DNA from: Dehalococcoidia bacterium
GTDB taxonomy: Bacteria > Chloroflexota > Dehalococcoidia > Lucifugimonadales > SHYT01
NCBI GenBank assembly: GCA_009693045.1
Contig: SHXZ01000002.1
Span: 124,001-188,000 of the forward strand
DNA: 64,000 nt
Reading direction: 5' to 3'
The position numbers and the translations under genes were made by a program. The notes under the pieces were generated by a model that made no database searches, had not been told where the DNA came from, and saw nothing but the letters and a program-made list of their open reading frames with translations. Shown piece after piece: positions 43,123-51,293 of the stretch; position 1 is the stretch's first letter; the number at the start of each line of letters is the position of its first letter.

Positions 43123-45144
43123 ATGAATCGGCTGAGGTGGTCTTTCGTCTGGCTCGCGGCCCTGGTATTCGCGTTGGGCGTGATGGGCGGAGCCTGCGGC
43201 TCAAACGACGCGCCGTCGCAGGCCGACGTGAAGGCGCCGGCCCCATCGACCGTGGCGCCCGCAGCGCCGTCCGGCGCCGATGCCGCGCCTGCTTCGGGCC
43301 GAGCAGACGGGAGCGTTGCGGCTCCCGCGTGGCAGTCGACTGCGCGTTTACCCGTGCCGCCCGACCTGGACCTGGAGGCGTTGACCGAGGCGCTGCGGCA
43401 CGTGAAGGTCGGCGAGACGGCCCCGCGCGCCGGCCTTGTCGCCTCGCCGCCGCAAGCCGGACAGTCCGAGCCGTTCTGGCTGGTGGACATGGACGCCCGC
43501 AAGATCAGCAGCATCAACGCCACGCTCAAGCTCGTCACCCTCAACGCATACTGGTACGTGGAGGACGGCGTGAGCGTCCGCGACGAGGACATCCAGTCGG
43601 CCGCGCGCGCCTACGAGGACGTCATCCTGCCCAAGGTCGCCCAGGTATTCGGGCCGAGGAGCGGCCCTCCGCTGCGCGGAAAGCTCACGGTGCTCCACGC
43701 GCGGCTCCAGGGCGCGGCGGGCTACTTTAGTGGCAACGACGGGTACCCCAAGGCTGTCCACCAGTACAGCAACGAGCGGCTGATGCTCTACATGAACACC
43801 CGCGCCTTCCGTATCGGCTCGCGGGCGTACCAGGCCGTGCTCGCCCACGAGTTCCAGCACGCCCTCCACAACGACGCCGACCCCGGCGAGGACACGTGGG
43901 TGAACGAGGGCCTCTCCGAGTTCTCGTCCGAGGCGGCGGGCTTCACCACCCAGCTCGTTGATTCGTACGCGGAGCGGCCTGGTACGCCGCTCTCCGAGTG
44001 GTCGCTCGAGCCCCGCCAGTCGGCGCCGCACTACGGCGCGGCCAACCTCTTCTTCCGCTACCTGTTTGAGCATTACGGAAGCCTGGACAGCGTGCGCGCC
44101 CTGGTGGAGCAGCCCGCGGACAGCTTTGACGGCGTCAACGCCTATCTGGCCTCGGGAGGCTACGGCCGCACGTTCGCCGACGTCTTCAAGGACTGGCTCG
44201 TTGCCAACCTCCTCGCCAGGCCTGGCGCCGGGCGCTACGACTACGCCACGCCGCCGTCGCGCGTCACGGTGGCAAGCACGCTCAAGCCCGGCGGCAAGCT
44301 GGACGGCGAGGTCGCGCAGTTCGGCGCCGACTACGTCCGGTTCTCGGCCGACCGAGGCGACGTGCTGCTGCGGTTCCAGGGCGCTCTGCAGGTCTCGCTG
44401 CTGCCCACCACGGCGCACAGCGGCGCGAGCTGCTGGTGGGGAAACCGGGGCGACACCGTCCAGCCCAGCATGACCCACCCCCTGGACCTGCGCGGCCTGA
44501 ACAAGGCCACGCTCCAGTTCTGGGCCTGGTTTGACCTGGAGGAGGACTGGGACTACGCCTACGCGGAGGTCTCCATAGACGGCGGGCACGCGTGGGACAT
44601 CGTGCACGGCGCGCATGCGTCGGCGGGGAACCCGGTGGGCAACAGCTTGGGGCCAGGGTTCACGGGCAAGAGCGGCGGCTGGCTCCAGGAGGAGATTGAC
44701 CTGACGCCCTACGCGGGGCGCAACGCGCTGCTCCGCTTCCAGTACGTCACCGACGAGGCGATCAATAGCCACGGCCTGTGCCTGGACGACATCGCCGTGC
44801 CGGAGCTTGGCTGGTCCGACAACGCCGAGACCGACGGCGGCTGGCAGGCGGACGGCTTCTTCCGCACCGACCTGGTTCTGCCGCAGCTCTATGCTGTGCA
44901 GGTGGTGGAGTTCGCCAACGACGGCCAGGTCTCCGTCCGCGGCATGACGCTGGACGCAACCAACGCAGGCTCCCTCCGCGTGGAAGGCTTCGGCACGCGG
45001 CTGGAGGACGCCGTCGTCATTGTCGCGCCCATGACTCCGCCGACGCGGGTGCCCGCGCGCTACACGCTGGAGGCGGAGGGGGGTCTAAGCTGTCAGCCAC
45101 ACTGGAGCGATAGATGGCTACGAAGGGCGTGCTCGTTGCGGTAA
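43123..45144 (+). CDS. M6/immune-inhibitor-A-like metalloprotease lipoprotein
   Basis: 673 residues. Lipoprotein-type signal (FALGVMGGACG), Ala/Pro-rich linker, then a zinc protease domain with HEFQHALH at residues 242-249 and NEGLSEFSSE as the downstream ligand helix. The C-terminal part (LDLRGLNKATLQFWAWFDLE and LRFQYVTDEAINSHGLCLDD) resembles the beta-sandwich domains of immune inhibitor A. Probably a secreted, cell-attached protease. Start ATG 43123 or GTG 43111. The last 10 codons overlap the next gene and its C-terminal residues (WLRRACSLR) look random. Confidence 0.8.
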   Translation: MNRLRWSFVWLAALVFALGVMGGACGSNDAPSQADVKAPAPSTVAPAAPSGADAAPASGRADGSVAAPAWQSTARLPVPPDLDLEALTEALRHVKVGETAPRAGLVASPPQAGQSEPFWLVDMDARKISSINATLKLVTLNAYWYVEDGVSVRDEDIQSAARAYEDVILPKVAQVFGPRSGPPLRGKLTVLHARLQGAAGYFSGNDGYPKAVHQYSNERLMLYMNTRAFRIGSRAYQAVLAHEFQHALHNDADPGEDTWVNEGLSEFSSEAAGFTTQLVDSYAERPGTPLSEWSLEPRQSAPHYGAANLFFRYLFEHYGSLDSVRALVEQPADSFDGVNAYLASGGYGRTFADVFKDWLVANLLARPGAGRYDYATPPSRVTVASTLKPGGKLDGEVAQFGADYVRFSADRGDVLLRFQGALQVSLLPTTAHSGASCWWGNRGDTVQPSMTHPLDLRGLNKATLQFWAWFDLEEDWDYAYAEVSIDGGHAWDIVHGAHASAGNPVGNSLGPGFTGKSGGWLQEEIDLTPYAGRNALLRFQYVTDEAINSHGLCLDDIAVPELGWSDNAETDGGWQADGFFRTDLVLPQLYAVQVVEFANDGQVSVRGMTLDATNAGSLRVEGFGTRLEDAVVIVAPMTPPTRVPARYTLEAEGGLSCQPHWSDRWLRRACSLR

Positions 45145-45431
45145 CTCGGTTCTTGGTGGTAGGAGCTCTTACGGGCTTCGGAACAATTGGGCTACTTTAC
45201 TTGATTGGCCCCGTGTACTTTCTCGCCCTGTACCTTCCACTTATTTACCTGCCCTTTGCGCTGGCTATTTTCGGAATCAGAGTACCCGTACTCGGTAGGT
45301 TGATGACGCCATTGGTCGCACTTGGCCAGAGCCTTGATGGGTGGCCGAGGGTGATGCTCAGGGTGACGGTAGTAGGAACGATGGTCGTAATCGCCGGTGT
45401 TCTGGTCTTCTTTTCGGTCTCGGGAGTTTGA
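45114..45431 (+). CDS. Small membrane protein, unknown function
   Basis: 105 residues with three likely membrane helices (FLVVGALTGFGTIGLLYLIG, then FLALYLPLIYLPFALAIFGI, then VVGTMVVIAGVLVFFSVSGV). Overlaps the 3' end of the protease gene by 31 bp. Less GC-rich than neighbours. First gene of a short accessory segment reaching to hicA. No family recognised. Confidence 0.6.
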   Translation: MATKGVLVAVTRFLVVGALTGFGTIGLLYLIGPVYFLALYLPLIYLPFALAIFGIRVPVLGRLMTPLVALGQSLDGWPRVMLRVTVVGTMVVIAGVLVFFSVSGV

Positions 45432-45441
45432 GGAAGGGGCG

Positions 45442-45675
45442 ATGCCGGTAACGCATAACAAGAAGGCCAATGTCCTATATATAAAATTTCGCCACTTGCC
45501 CGCTGGAGATTCCATGGATATTGGAGAAGAGGTGACCGCGCTGCTTGATGAGCAGGGCCACATTGTGGGCCTTGAAATCCTTGATGCAAGCGAAATCCTG
45601 GGACAAGGGCAACTACGCTCGGTGACACTCAAAGGCCTGGCCTGGGGTAAACGTCCACTCAAAGCAGGGGATTGA
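45442..45675 (+). CDS. DUF2283 protein (putative antitoxin)
   Basis: 77 residues with the DUF2283 pattern NKKANVLYIKFRHLPAGDSM, then LDEQGHIVGLEILDASEIL. Such proteins are often the first gene of a two-gene toxin-antitoxin-like pair. GAGGAAGGGGC precedes the ATG. Its TGA overlaps the ATG of a truncated second gene, which supports the paired arrangement. Confidence 0.8.
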   Translation: MPVTHNKKANVLYIKFRHLPAGDSMDIGEEVTALLDEQGHIVGLEILDASEILGQGQLRSVTLKGLAWGKRPLKAGD

Positions 45676-45719
45676 TGGCTGCTAAATTCTTCGTTGATGA
45701 AGCCAATCGCTTGGCGTAA
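45675..45719 (+). pseudogene. Truncated partner gene of DUF2283
   Basis: ATG overlapping the DUF2283 stop (ATGA style) opens 14 residues, MAAKFFVDEANRLA, then TAA. The start KFFVDE resembles the N-terminus of PIN-like DUF5615/Mut7-C proteins, frequent neighbours of small antitoxins. The sequence after the stop is not similar to any family and leads into the duplicated gatC promoter, so the gene was probably cut by that rearrangement. Confidence 0.45.
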
Positions 45720-45726
45720 GGCCTTG

Positions 45727-45854
45727 TCCTTGCCCCCCACTCCCCCGCCTTGTTACACTAGGCCGTAACCTGCTAAATGAGGCTCGTTGTGCCCCTCTCC
45801 CGCGAAGACGTCATCCACGTCGCCACGCTCCGTCGCATTCCGCTCGCGCACTAG
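45727..45854 (+). pseudogene. Duplicated gatC promoter and 5' end
   Basis: 128 bp resembling the region just before and in gatC (46400-46520). It has TTGCCC (45730-45735), an 18-bp spacer and TACACT (45754-45759), identical in layout to the real gatC promoter. A GTG start at 45789 encodes MPLSREDVIHVATLRRIPLA, one more residue and TAG; the first 14 residues equal GatC. After the stop similarity ends. About three quarters of positions match. Confidence 0.8.
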
Positions 45855-45930
45855 AAGCAGCCAGAACGCCATCTACCTAGCAAACAAATCGGCGCGGGTC
45901 TTGCAAAATAGGACCGGAGGACGTGATCCC

Positions 45931-46188
45931 ATGAAGCTGTACAGGCTCCACTTCGTCCTCCACGGCCTTGAGGGGGAGGGTGAAGGCAGGTACTTGGCCG
46001 AGTTGCCAGCCCTCCCCGGGTGTCGGGCGTGGGGCGCTACTGCTTCCGAGGCGTTTGAAAACCTACACAGTGTGGCGGCGGCGTTCATTGAGTCTCACAA
46101 GGCTCACGGAGATGTTCTTCCTGCTGAGGTAGAGGCAGCGGTGGAAACCGGCTCGACGGCCTCGGGAGAAGTGGTAGTAGCCGCTTGA
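45931..46188 (+). CDS. hicB: HicB-family antitoxin
   Basis: 85 residues. HicB fold with RYLAELPALPGCRAWGATAS and EAFENLHSVAAAFIESH, the partially degraded RNase H-like pattern. No obvious C-terminal DNA-binding domain. The stop overlaps the TTG start of hicA, a typical antitoxin-first hicBA order. The nearest promoter is the duplicated gatC promoter at 45730-45759. Confidence 0.85.
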   Translation: MKLYRLHFVLHGLEGEGEGRYLAELPALPGCRAWGATASEAFENLHSVAAAFIESHKAHGDVLPAEVEAAVETGSTASGEVVVAA

Positions 46189-46394
46189 ACCACCGAGAGC
46201 TGGCCCGCAAGCTGCGGCGGCTCGGGTGCGAGTTTGACCGGCGAGCCAAAGGCGACCACGAAATCTGGATCAACCTTTCTACGCGTCAAAGGACCACCAT
46301 CCCCAACTGGGGCAGCGAAGACCTGAAGTCGAGCACCATCGGTAAGATTCTTCGCGACTTGGGTATCGTGCGCGACGAGTTTGGACGAGCCTAA
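46185..46394 (+). CDS. hicA: HicA-family toxin (mRNA interferase)
   Basis: 69 residues. Double-stranded-RNA-binding-like HicA fold; catalytic His in RRAKGDHEIWINL and the C-terminal STIGKILRDLGI helix. It would cleave mRNA unless bound by HicB. TTG 46185 overlaps the HicB stop by 4 nt, keeping toxin translation coupled to the antitoxin. gatC's own promoter follows. Confidence 0.87.
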   Translation: MNHRELARKLRRLGCEFDRRAKGDHEIWINLSTRQRTTIPNWGSEDLKSSTIGKILRDLGIVRDEFGRA

Positions 46395-46402
46395 CCCCGC
46401 AT

Positions 46403-46432
46403 TGCCCCCAGTCCACCCCTCCTGCTACACTA
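46403..46432 (+). promoter_or_regulatory. Promoter of gatC-gatA
   Basis: TTGCCC at 46403-46408, 18-bp spacer, TACACT at 46427-46432. Start near 46439, leader about 22 nt. The same elements and spacing appear in the copy at 45730-45759. Confidence 0.65.
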
Positions 46433-46460
46433 CGCCCTAACCAGCGTCACGAGGCCCACC

Positions 46461-46751
46461 GTGCCCCTGTCCCGCGAAGATGTTATCCACGTCGCCACGC
46501 TCTGCCGCGTCGCCCTCACCGACCAGGAGGTTGAGGTGCTGCGCGGCCAGCTCTCGGACATCCTGGACCAGTTTGACGTGCTCAAGGAGCTGGACACTCG
46601 CGACGTGACGCCCACTAGCCACGCCGTCCCTCTCGCCTCCGTCATGCGCGAAGACGAGCCGCGCCCGGCCTTTCCCAAGGACGAGGTGCTCCGCAACGCC
46701 CCCGCGCGTGAGGGCGACTTCTTCCGGACGCACGTGGTGCTGGAGGAGTAG
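46461..46751 (+). CDS. gatC: Asp/Glu-tRNA amidotransferase subunit C
   Basis: 96 residues: PLSREDVIHVATLCRVALTD, LDQFDVLKELDTRDVTPTSH and the C-terminal LRNAPAREGDFFRTHVVLEE. Stabilises the GatAB complex. GTG 46461; gatA starts 3 bp after its stop. The 5' end is duplicated at 45789-45854. Confidence 0.96.
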   Translation: MPLSREDVIHVATLCRVALTDQEVEVLRGQLSDILDQFDVLKELDTRDVTPTSHAVPLASVMREDEPRPAFPKDEVLRNAPAREGDFFRTHVVLEE

Positions 46752-46754
46752 CTC

Positions 46755-48212
46755 GTGCCCGAACTCTATGACCTCACCATCCACGAGGCACAGGCGCTAC
46801 TCCAGCAGCGGAAGGCCAGCTCCACTGAGCTGACCCAGGCCGTCCTCGCGCGCATCCGCCAGGTAGAGCCGCGCGTCCAGGCGTTTGTCACCGTTACCGA
46901 GGAGCAGGCTTTGGCCGACGCCCGCGTCGCCGACGAGCGCATCGCCCGTGGCGACGCCGCGCCGCTCACCGGCATCCCCATGCAGATCAAGGACAACATG
47001 AACACCACCGGCATCCGCACCACCTGCTCTTCGCGGATGCTGGAGGACTACGTTCCCATCTACGACGCGACGGTTGTCGCCAAGCTCAGAGCGCAGGGCG
47101 CCGTGCTGGTCGGCAAGGGCAACATGGACGAGTTCGCCATGGGCTCCTCCACCGAGAACTCGGCCTTCCACCCCACCCGCAATCCGTGGGACCTTGGGCG
47201 GGTGCCTGGCGGCAGCAGCGGCGGGGGCGCGGCGGCGGTCGCGGCGAGCGAGTGCTTTTACTCGCTGGGGAGCGACACCGGCGGCAGCATCCGCCAGCCC
47301 GCCGCGCTGTGTGGCGTCACCGGCATCAAGCCCACATACGGCCGTGTCAGCCGCTACGGCCTGGTGGCCTTCGCCAGCTCCCTGGACCAGATCGGCCCGC
47401 TGTGCAAAGACGCGGAGGACTGCGCCATCGTGCTGTCCGCGATCGCTGGTCACGACCCGTACGACTCCACCTCCACCCCATCGCCCGTGCCCGACTACTG
47501 CGCCGCGCTCAGCGGCGGCGTGCGCGGCCTGCGTATCGGCGTGCCGAAGGAGTACTTCGGGGAGGGTTTTGAGCCGGGCGTGGAGCGCGCGGTGCGGGAC
47601 GCTATCCGGGAGTTCGGCAGACTGGGCGCCACGGTGGAGGAGTGCTCGCTGCCCCTCACGCGCTACGGTCTGCCCGTGTACTACATCATCGCCCCGTCGG
47701 AGTGCTCGGCCAACCTGGCCCGCTACGACGGCGTCAAGTACGGCCACTCGTACAAAGGCGAGATGAACATGTGGGAGGCGATGGAGCGCACGCGCCGCGA
47801 TGGCTTCGGGCCGGAGGTGCGGCGGCGCATCATGCTCGGCGCGTACGCACTCTCCGCCGGCTACTACGACGCCTACTACCGCAAGGCCATGCAGGTGCGC
47901 ACGCTCATCCGCCGCGAGTTTGAGGACGCATTCCAGCGCTACGACGTGCTGGTCACGCCAACGACGCCGTCGGTGGCGTTCAAGCTCGGCGAGAGGACGG
48001 CGGACCCGGTCGCGATGTACAAGAGCGACATTTGCACCATCCCGGTGAACATCGCGGGTATCCCGTGCATCTCCGTGCCGTGCGGCTTTGACGCGGGCAT
48101 GCCTGTGGGTATGCAGGTCATGGCAAAGCCCCTGGCGGAGGAGACGATCTTTCGTGTGGCCCACGCCTACCAGCAGGCCACCGACTGGCACATAAGGAGA
48201 CCGAGGCTGTAG
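46755..48212 (+). CDS. gatA: Asp/Glu-tRNA amidotransferase subunit A
   Basis: 485 residues. Amidase-signature glutaminase that supplies ammonia to GatB. The Lys-Ser-Ser triad sits in IPMQIKDNMN, VPGGSSGGGAAAVAA and YSLGSDTGGSIRQPAALCG. Full length. GTG 46755, no strong ribosome site, translationally tied to gatC. Confidence 0.97.
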   Translation: MPELYDLTIHEAQALLQQRKASSTELTQAVLARIRQVEPRVQAFVTVTEEQALADARVADERIARGDAAPLTGIPMQIKDNMNTTGIRTTCSSRMLEDYVPIYDATVVAKLRAQGAVLVGKGNMDEFAMGSSTENSAFHPTRNPWDLGRVPGGSSGGGAAAVAASECFYSLGSDTGGSIRQPAALCGVTGIKPTYGRVSRYGLVAFASSLDQIGPLCKDAEDCAIVLSAIAGHDPYDSTSTPSPVPDYCAALSGGVRGLRIGVPKEYFGEGFEPGVERAVRDAIREFGRLGATVEECSLPLTRYGLPVYYIIAPSECSANLARYDGVKYGHSYKGEMNMWEAMERTRRDGFGPEVRRRIMLGAYALSAGYYDAYYRKAMQVRTLIRREFEDAFQRYDVLVTPTTPSVAFKLGERTADPVAMYKSDICTIPVNIAGIPCISVPCGFDAGMPVGMQVMAKPLAEETIFRVAHAYQQATDWHIRRPRL

Positions 48213-48271
48213 TCCCCTCACCCCAAGGTAGCGACTTGCCAACAGGTGGCGCAAAAGAAAGGCGGCCCGAC

Positions 48272-49111
48272 ATGGTCCAGCGCGGCGGCCCTCCCCAGCC
48301 ACCTCCAGGTCAGCAGCCGGAAGAAGAGCAGGGCATGGAGGTCATGGGCTACCAGCCCTTCCGCGCGCCGGAGGGCCACACCGGCCAGGGCATGCTCATC
48401 ATGACCTCGCGGGGGAGCATCTTTGCCCTTTTCCATCCCGCCGCCGCCATGGACGCGGCGGTCATCTGGGTGTGGGGGGCCAGGGGTGGCGTCACTGGGC
48501 CTGCGGGCGGCATCTACGCCAAGCTTGCCGAGGAGCTTGCTGACGAGGGGATTGCCTCGCTCCGACTGGACTACCGCGTGCCCAACCACATCTACGAGAG
48601 CGTTTTGGACACGCTCGCCGGCACGTCGTTGCTGGAGGGGGTTGGCTTCAAGCGGATCGCGCTGGTCGGGCACTCCTTTGGGAGCGCCGTGGCTATCGCC
48701 GCGGCAACCTTTAGCCCCCTGGTCAAGGCCGTCGTCGGCCTCTCCAGCCAGAACGTGGGCGCCGAGGGCGTCGCCGGCGTTTCGCCGCGCCCGCTCCTGC
48801 TCGTCCACGGCATGGAGGACACGGTTATCGCGCCGCGCTCCACCCAGATGATCTACGACGAGGCCAAGGAGCCGAAAGAGGTCAAGTGGTTCGAGGGCGC
48901 GGGCCACGGGCTGACCGAGTGCAAGGACCAGCTCCACGACCTGCTAAAAGGGTGGCTCGTCAAGAATCTTCGCGACGCCGCGCAGCCGTCCCCCCAGCCG
49001 CCCAGGCCCACCCTCCTCCGCCCCGGCGACGCGCCGCCGGGTGCGCCCCCTCCCGGCAGGCCGCCGCAGGCGCCGCCGCCCCAGGGCCCGCCGAGGCTGT
49101 TCAGGCCGTAG
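48272..49111 (+). CDS. Alpha/beta hydrolase with proline-rich tail
   Basis: 279 residues. Dienelactone-hydrolase-like core: nucleophile elbow ALVGHSFGSAVAI, then RPLLLVHGMEDTVIAPR and WFEGAGHGLTE for Asp and His. The C-terminal 45 residues are Pro-rich (PPGAPPPGRPPQAPPPQGPP). ATG 48272 chosen over TTG 48236. Its extreme 3' end has a partial copy after the next gene (49984-50023). Substrate unknown. Confidence 0.8.
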   Translation: MVQRGGPPQPPPGQQPEEEQGMEVMGYQPFRAPEGHTGQGMLIMTSRGSIFALFHPAAAMDAAVIWVWGARGGVTGPAGGIYAKLAEELADEGIASLRLDYRVPNHIYESVLDTLAGTSLLEGVGFKRIALVGHSFGSAVAIAAATFSPLVKAVVGLSSQNVGAEGVAGVSPRPLLLVHGMEDTVIAPRSTQMIYDEAKEPKEVKWFEGAGHGLTECKDQLHDLLKGWLVKNLRDAAQPSPQPPRPTLLRPGDAPPGAPPPGRPPQAPPPQGPPRLFRP

Positions 49112-49156
49112 CGGGGTATGGGTACAACGCGTTGAACGTCAGTAAGGGAGGACGCC

Positions 49157-49984
49157 ATGACAACCCGGGAAGTGGCCTACCGGGTCACCGTAGGGAACGT
49201 GGAAATGCTCGCGGTGTCGGACGGGACGGGCGAGTTCCCGGCCGCCAACGCGTTCCCCAAGGCAACCAGCGTGGACTGGCAGCGGCATCCAGGGGCACTA
49301 ACCGCGGACGGTAAGCTCCAGGTCAACTTCGGGTCCTTTGTCTTGCGCTCGCAAGGCCAGACCATCCTGGTGGACACGGGCCTGGGTCCTGGCAGGCAGG
49401 GGCGTTTGCTGGAAGACCTGAAGGCTAAGGGCGTACCCTTGGATGAGATCACCATCGTAGCGATCACCCACTTGCACGGCGACCACGTGGGCTGGAACGT
49501 GGTGGTGGAAGGCGGGCGGCATCGGCTGACTTTCCCCAAGGCAAAGTACTGGATACCTAAGGGAGACTGGGACCACTTTCTGCAGCCTCAGCAGCTTGAG
49601 AGAGCGCCGCTTCTCAAGACCGTTGTGCTGCCCCTTCAAGAGCTTGGGGCGCTGCGGCTGGTGGACGGAGAGACCGCAATGACCAGCGAGGTCAGCATGG
49701 CGCCGACCCCGGGCCACACTCCGGGGCACATGAGCGTGGTCGTCGATTCGCAGGGGGAGCGTGGCTTTATCACCGGCGATGTCATTAGCGCCCCCGTCCA
49801 AGCGCAGGAGGCGGTCTGGGAGGTGGCCTTTGACAACGACCGCGAACAAGGTCGCCGCACCCGCGAGGCTGTACTGGAGCGCCTGGAAAGAGAGAAGTGC
49901 CTGGTGGGCGTCGGCCATTTCTTACCACCCAACTTTGGCCGGTTTGTTCGGACCAAGGGTCGCCTGCACTGGCAAGGGGTGTAA
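49157..49984 (+). CDS. Metallo-beta-lactamase-fold hydrolase
   Basis: 275 residues. Binuclear-zinc motif THLHGDHVGWN, later Asp/His ligands in TPGHTPGHMSVVV, GFITGDVISAP and GVGHFLPP. The DTGLGPG segment recalls quorum-quenching lactonases and related MBL enzymes, but the substrate is unknown. AAGGGAGGACGCC lies before the ATG. The gene is bracketed by two copies of the hydrolase 3' end. Confidence 0.87.
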   Translation: MTTREVAYRVTVGNVEMLAVSDGTGEFPAANAFPKATSVDWQRHPGALTADGKLQVNFGSFVLRSQGQTILVDTGLGPGRQGRLLEDLKAKGVPLDEITIVAITHLHGDHVGWNVVVEGGRHRLTFPKAKYWIPKGDWDHFLQPQQLERAPLLKTVVLPLQELGALRLVDGETAMTSEVSMAPTPGHTPGHMSVVVDSQGERGFITGDVISAPVQAQEAVWEVAFDNDREQGRRTREAVLERLEREKCLVGVGHFLPPNFGRFVRTKGRLHWQGV

Positions 49985-50023
49985 GCGCCGCCGCAGGGCC
50001 CACTGAGGCTGTTTAGGCCGCAA
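49984..50023 (+). repeat. Partial copy of the 3' end of the upstream hydrolase gene
   Basis: GCGCCGCCGC-AGGGCCC..TGAGGCTGTTTAGGCCG matches 49070-49110 (GCGCCGCCGCCCCAGGGCCC, then GAGGCTGTTCAGGCCG) with a 3-bp gap and few mismatches. It brackets the MBL gene. Confidence 0.7.
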
Positions 50024-50305
50024 GGATGCAATATACCGCTCGGGGACGATGCATTCGCGACTGTAGTTCCGCTGTACTCCGCTCGTGCGTCATCATCGTT
50101 GCGCGTTCATTCTGGGCGTATCATCCCTCTGGCGACTCAGACCGCCTATAGCTCAGGGGCAGTGAGGCTGCCAACAGGGGGCAGGTGCGCATACGCCAGC
50201 GATAGGGAACTCCCGGAAAGCAGAGCCCGCTTTCCCGCAGGAGAGGGAGACTCTCTGGGGCAAGGCCGCCCAAAGGGGTGGCTGGAGCCGAACGCGGCAA
50301 AGGTG
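50024..50305. other. Non-coding gap
   Basis: Together with the copy above, about 320 bp between convergent genes. Contains a GGAAAGC / GCTTTCC hairpin near 50216-50236. No gene seen. Confidence 0.55.
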
Positions 50306-51067
50306 CTACGGGGCCATGTAGAACCCGCCGGTGATGCTGACGACCTCGCCGGTGATAAAGCTGGCGTCGTCGCTGCACAGGAATGCGATGAGGTTGGCGA
50401 TGTCCTCCGGCGTGCCCATCCGGCCCAGGGGTGTGTGTGTTGTGATATTGTCAAAGAACTCCTTGGGGTAGATGCGCTCCAGGAAGGGGTTGTAGATGAG
50501 GCCGGGCGCCAGCGCCACCACGCGCACGCCGTGCTTGCCGACCTCGGTGGCGACGGCGCGGGTGAACCCCATGATGCCGGCCTTGGCGGCGGCGTAATGA
50601 CTCTCGCCGTCGTCGGGGCCGAGGTAGCCGTGCATGGACGCCATGTTGACGATGACGCCGCTCTTCTGCTTCATCATGGGTTGCAGCGCGGCGCGGGTGC
50701 CGTAGAACGTCCCGTTGAGATTGATGTCAATGACCCGCTTCCAGCTCTCGTCGTCCATCTCCCAGACCGGCGCGAGCTTGTTGAAGCCCGCGTTGTTCAT
50801 CATGATGTCCACGCGCCCAAACTTTCGGACCGCCGTCTCCACCATCATGTTGACGTGGTCTGAGTTCGTCACGTCAACCTCCAGGCCGACGACCTCGCGG
50901 TCCAGCTCCTTGGAAAGCTGCTGGGCGACCTCGGCCATGCGGCGGGCGTGGGCGTCGCTGAGGACGAGCTGAGCGCCCTCTTGGCCGAGCTTCCTGGCCG
51001 TGGCGTGGCCGATGCCAGCCCCAGCCGCCGCGGTAATGAGCGCGACTTTGCCGTCAAACTTCCCCAT
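50306..51067 (-). CDS. Short-chain dehydrogenase/reductase
   Basis: 253 residues; classical SDR. Cofactor loop ALITAAAGAGIGHATARKL, NNAG motif IMMNNAGFNKL, active-site Ser and Tyr/Lys in VNMASMHGYLG and SHYAAAKAGIMGFTR, and the C-terminal FITGEVVSITGGFYMAP. An Asp after strand 2 (VLSDAHARR) favours NAD(H). AAGGAG precedes ATG 51067 and a TATACT box lies further upstream. Substrate unknown. Confidence 0.9.
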   Translation of the reverse strand: MGKFDGKVALITAAAGAGIGHATARKLGQEGAQLVLSDAHARRMAEVAQQLSKELDREVVGLEVDVTNSDHVNMMVETAVRKFGRVDIMMNNAGFNKLAPVWEMDDESWKRVIDINLNGTFYGTRAALQPMMKQKSGVIVNMASMHGYLGPDDGESHYAAAKAGIMGFTRAVATEVGKHGVRVVALAPGLIYNPFLERIYPKEFFDNITTHTPLGRMGTPEDIANLIAFLCSDDASFITGEVVSITGGFYMAP

Positions 51068-51293
51068 TTCTAGACTCCTTCAACGAGGCTGCCGTCCGGA
51101 GCGGGCGGTGCAGGGTTGTTGACAAGCAGAGAGTATAGCGTACTTGCGTGCAGTATGCACATAAGGGACAAAAGTAGTTCGAGTGTTCAAAGGTAGGTCT
51201 CGGGGAAGTCTCGGCCTGTCATGTTGCTCAGCCCCATCACTACGACGAGTTTCCCCGGCAGCCGCGCGCGGAGATTCTCTGCGGGGGTTGTCT

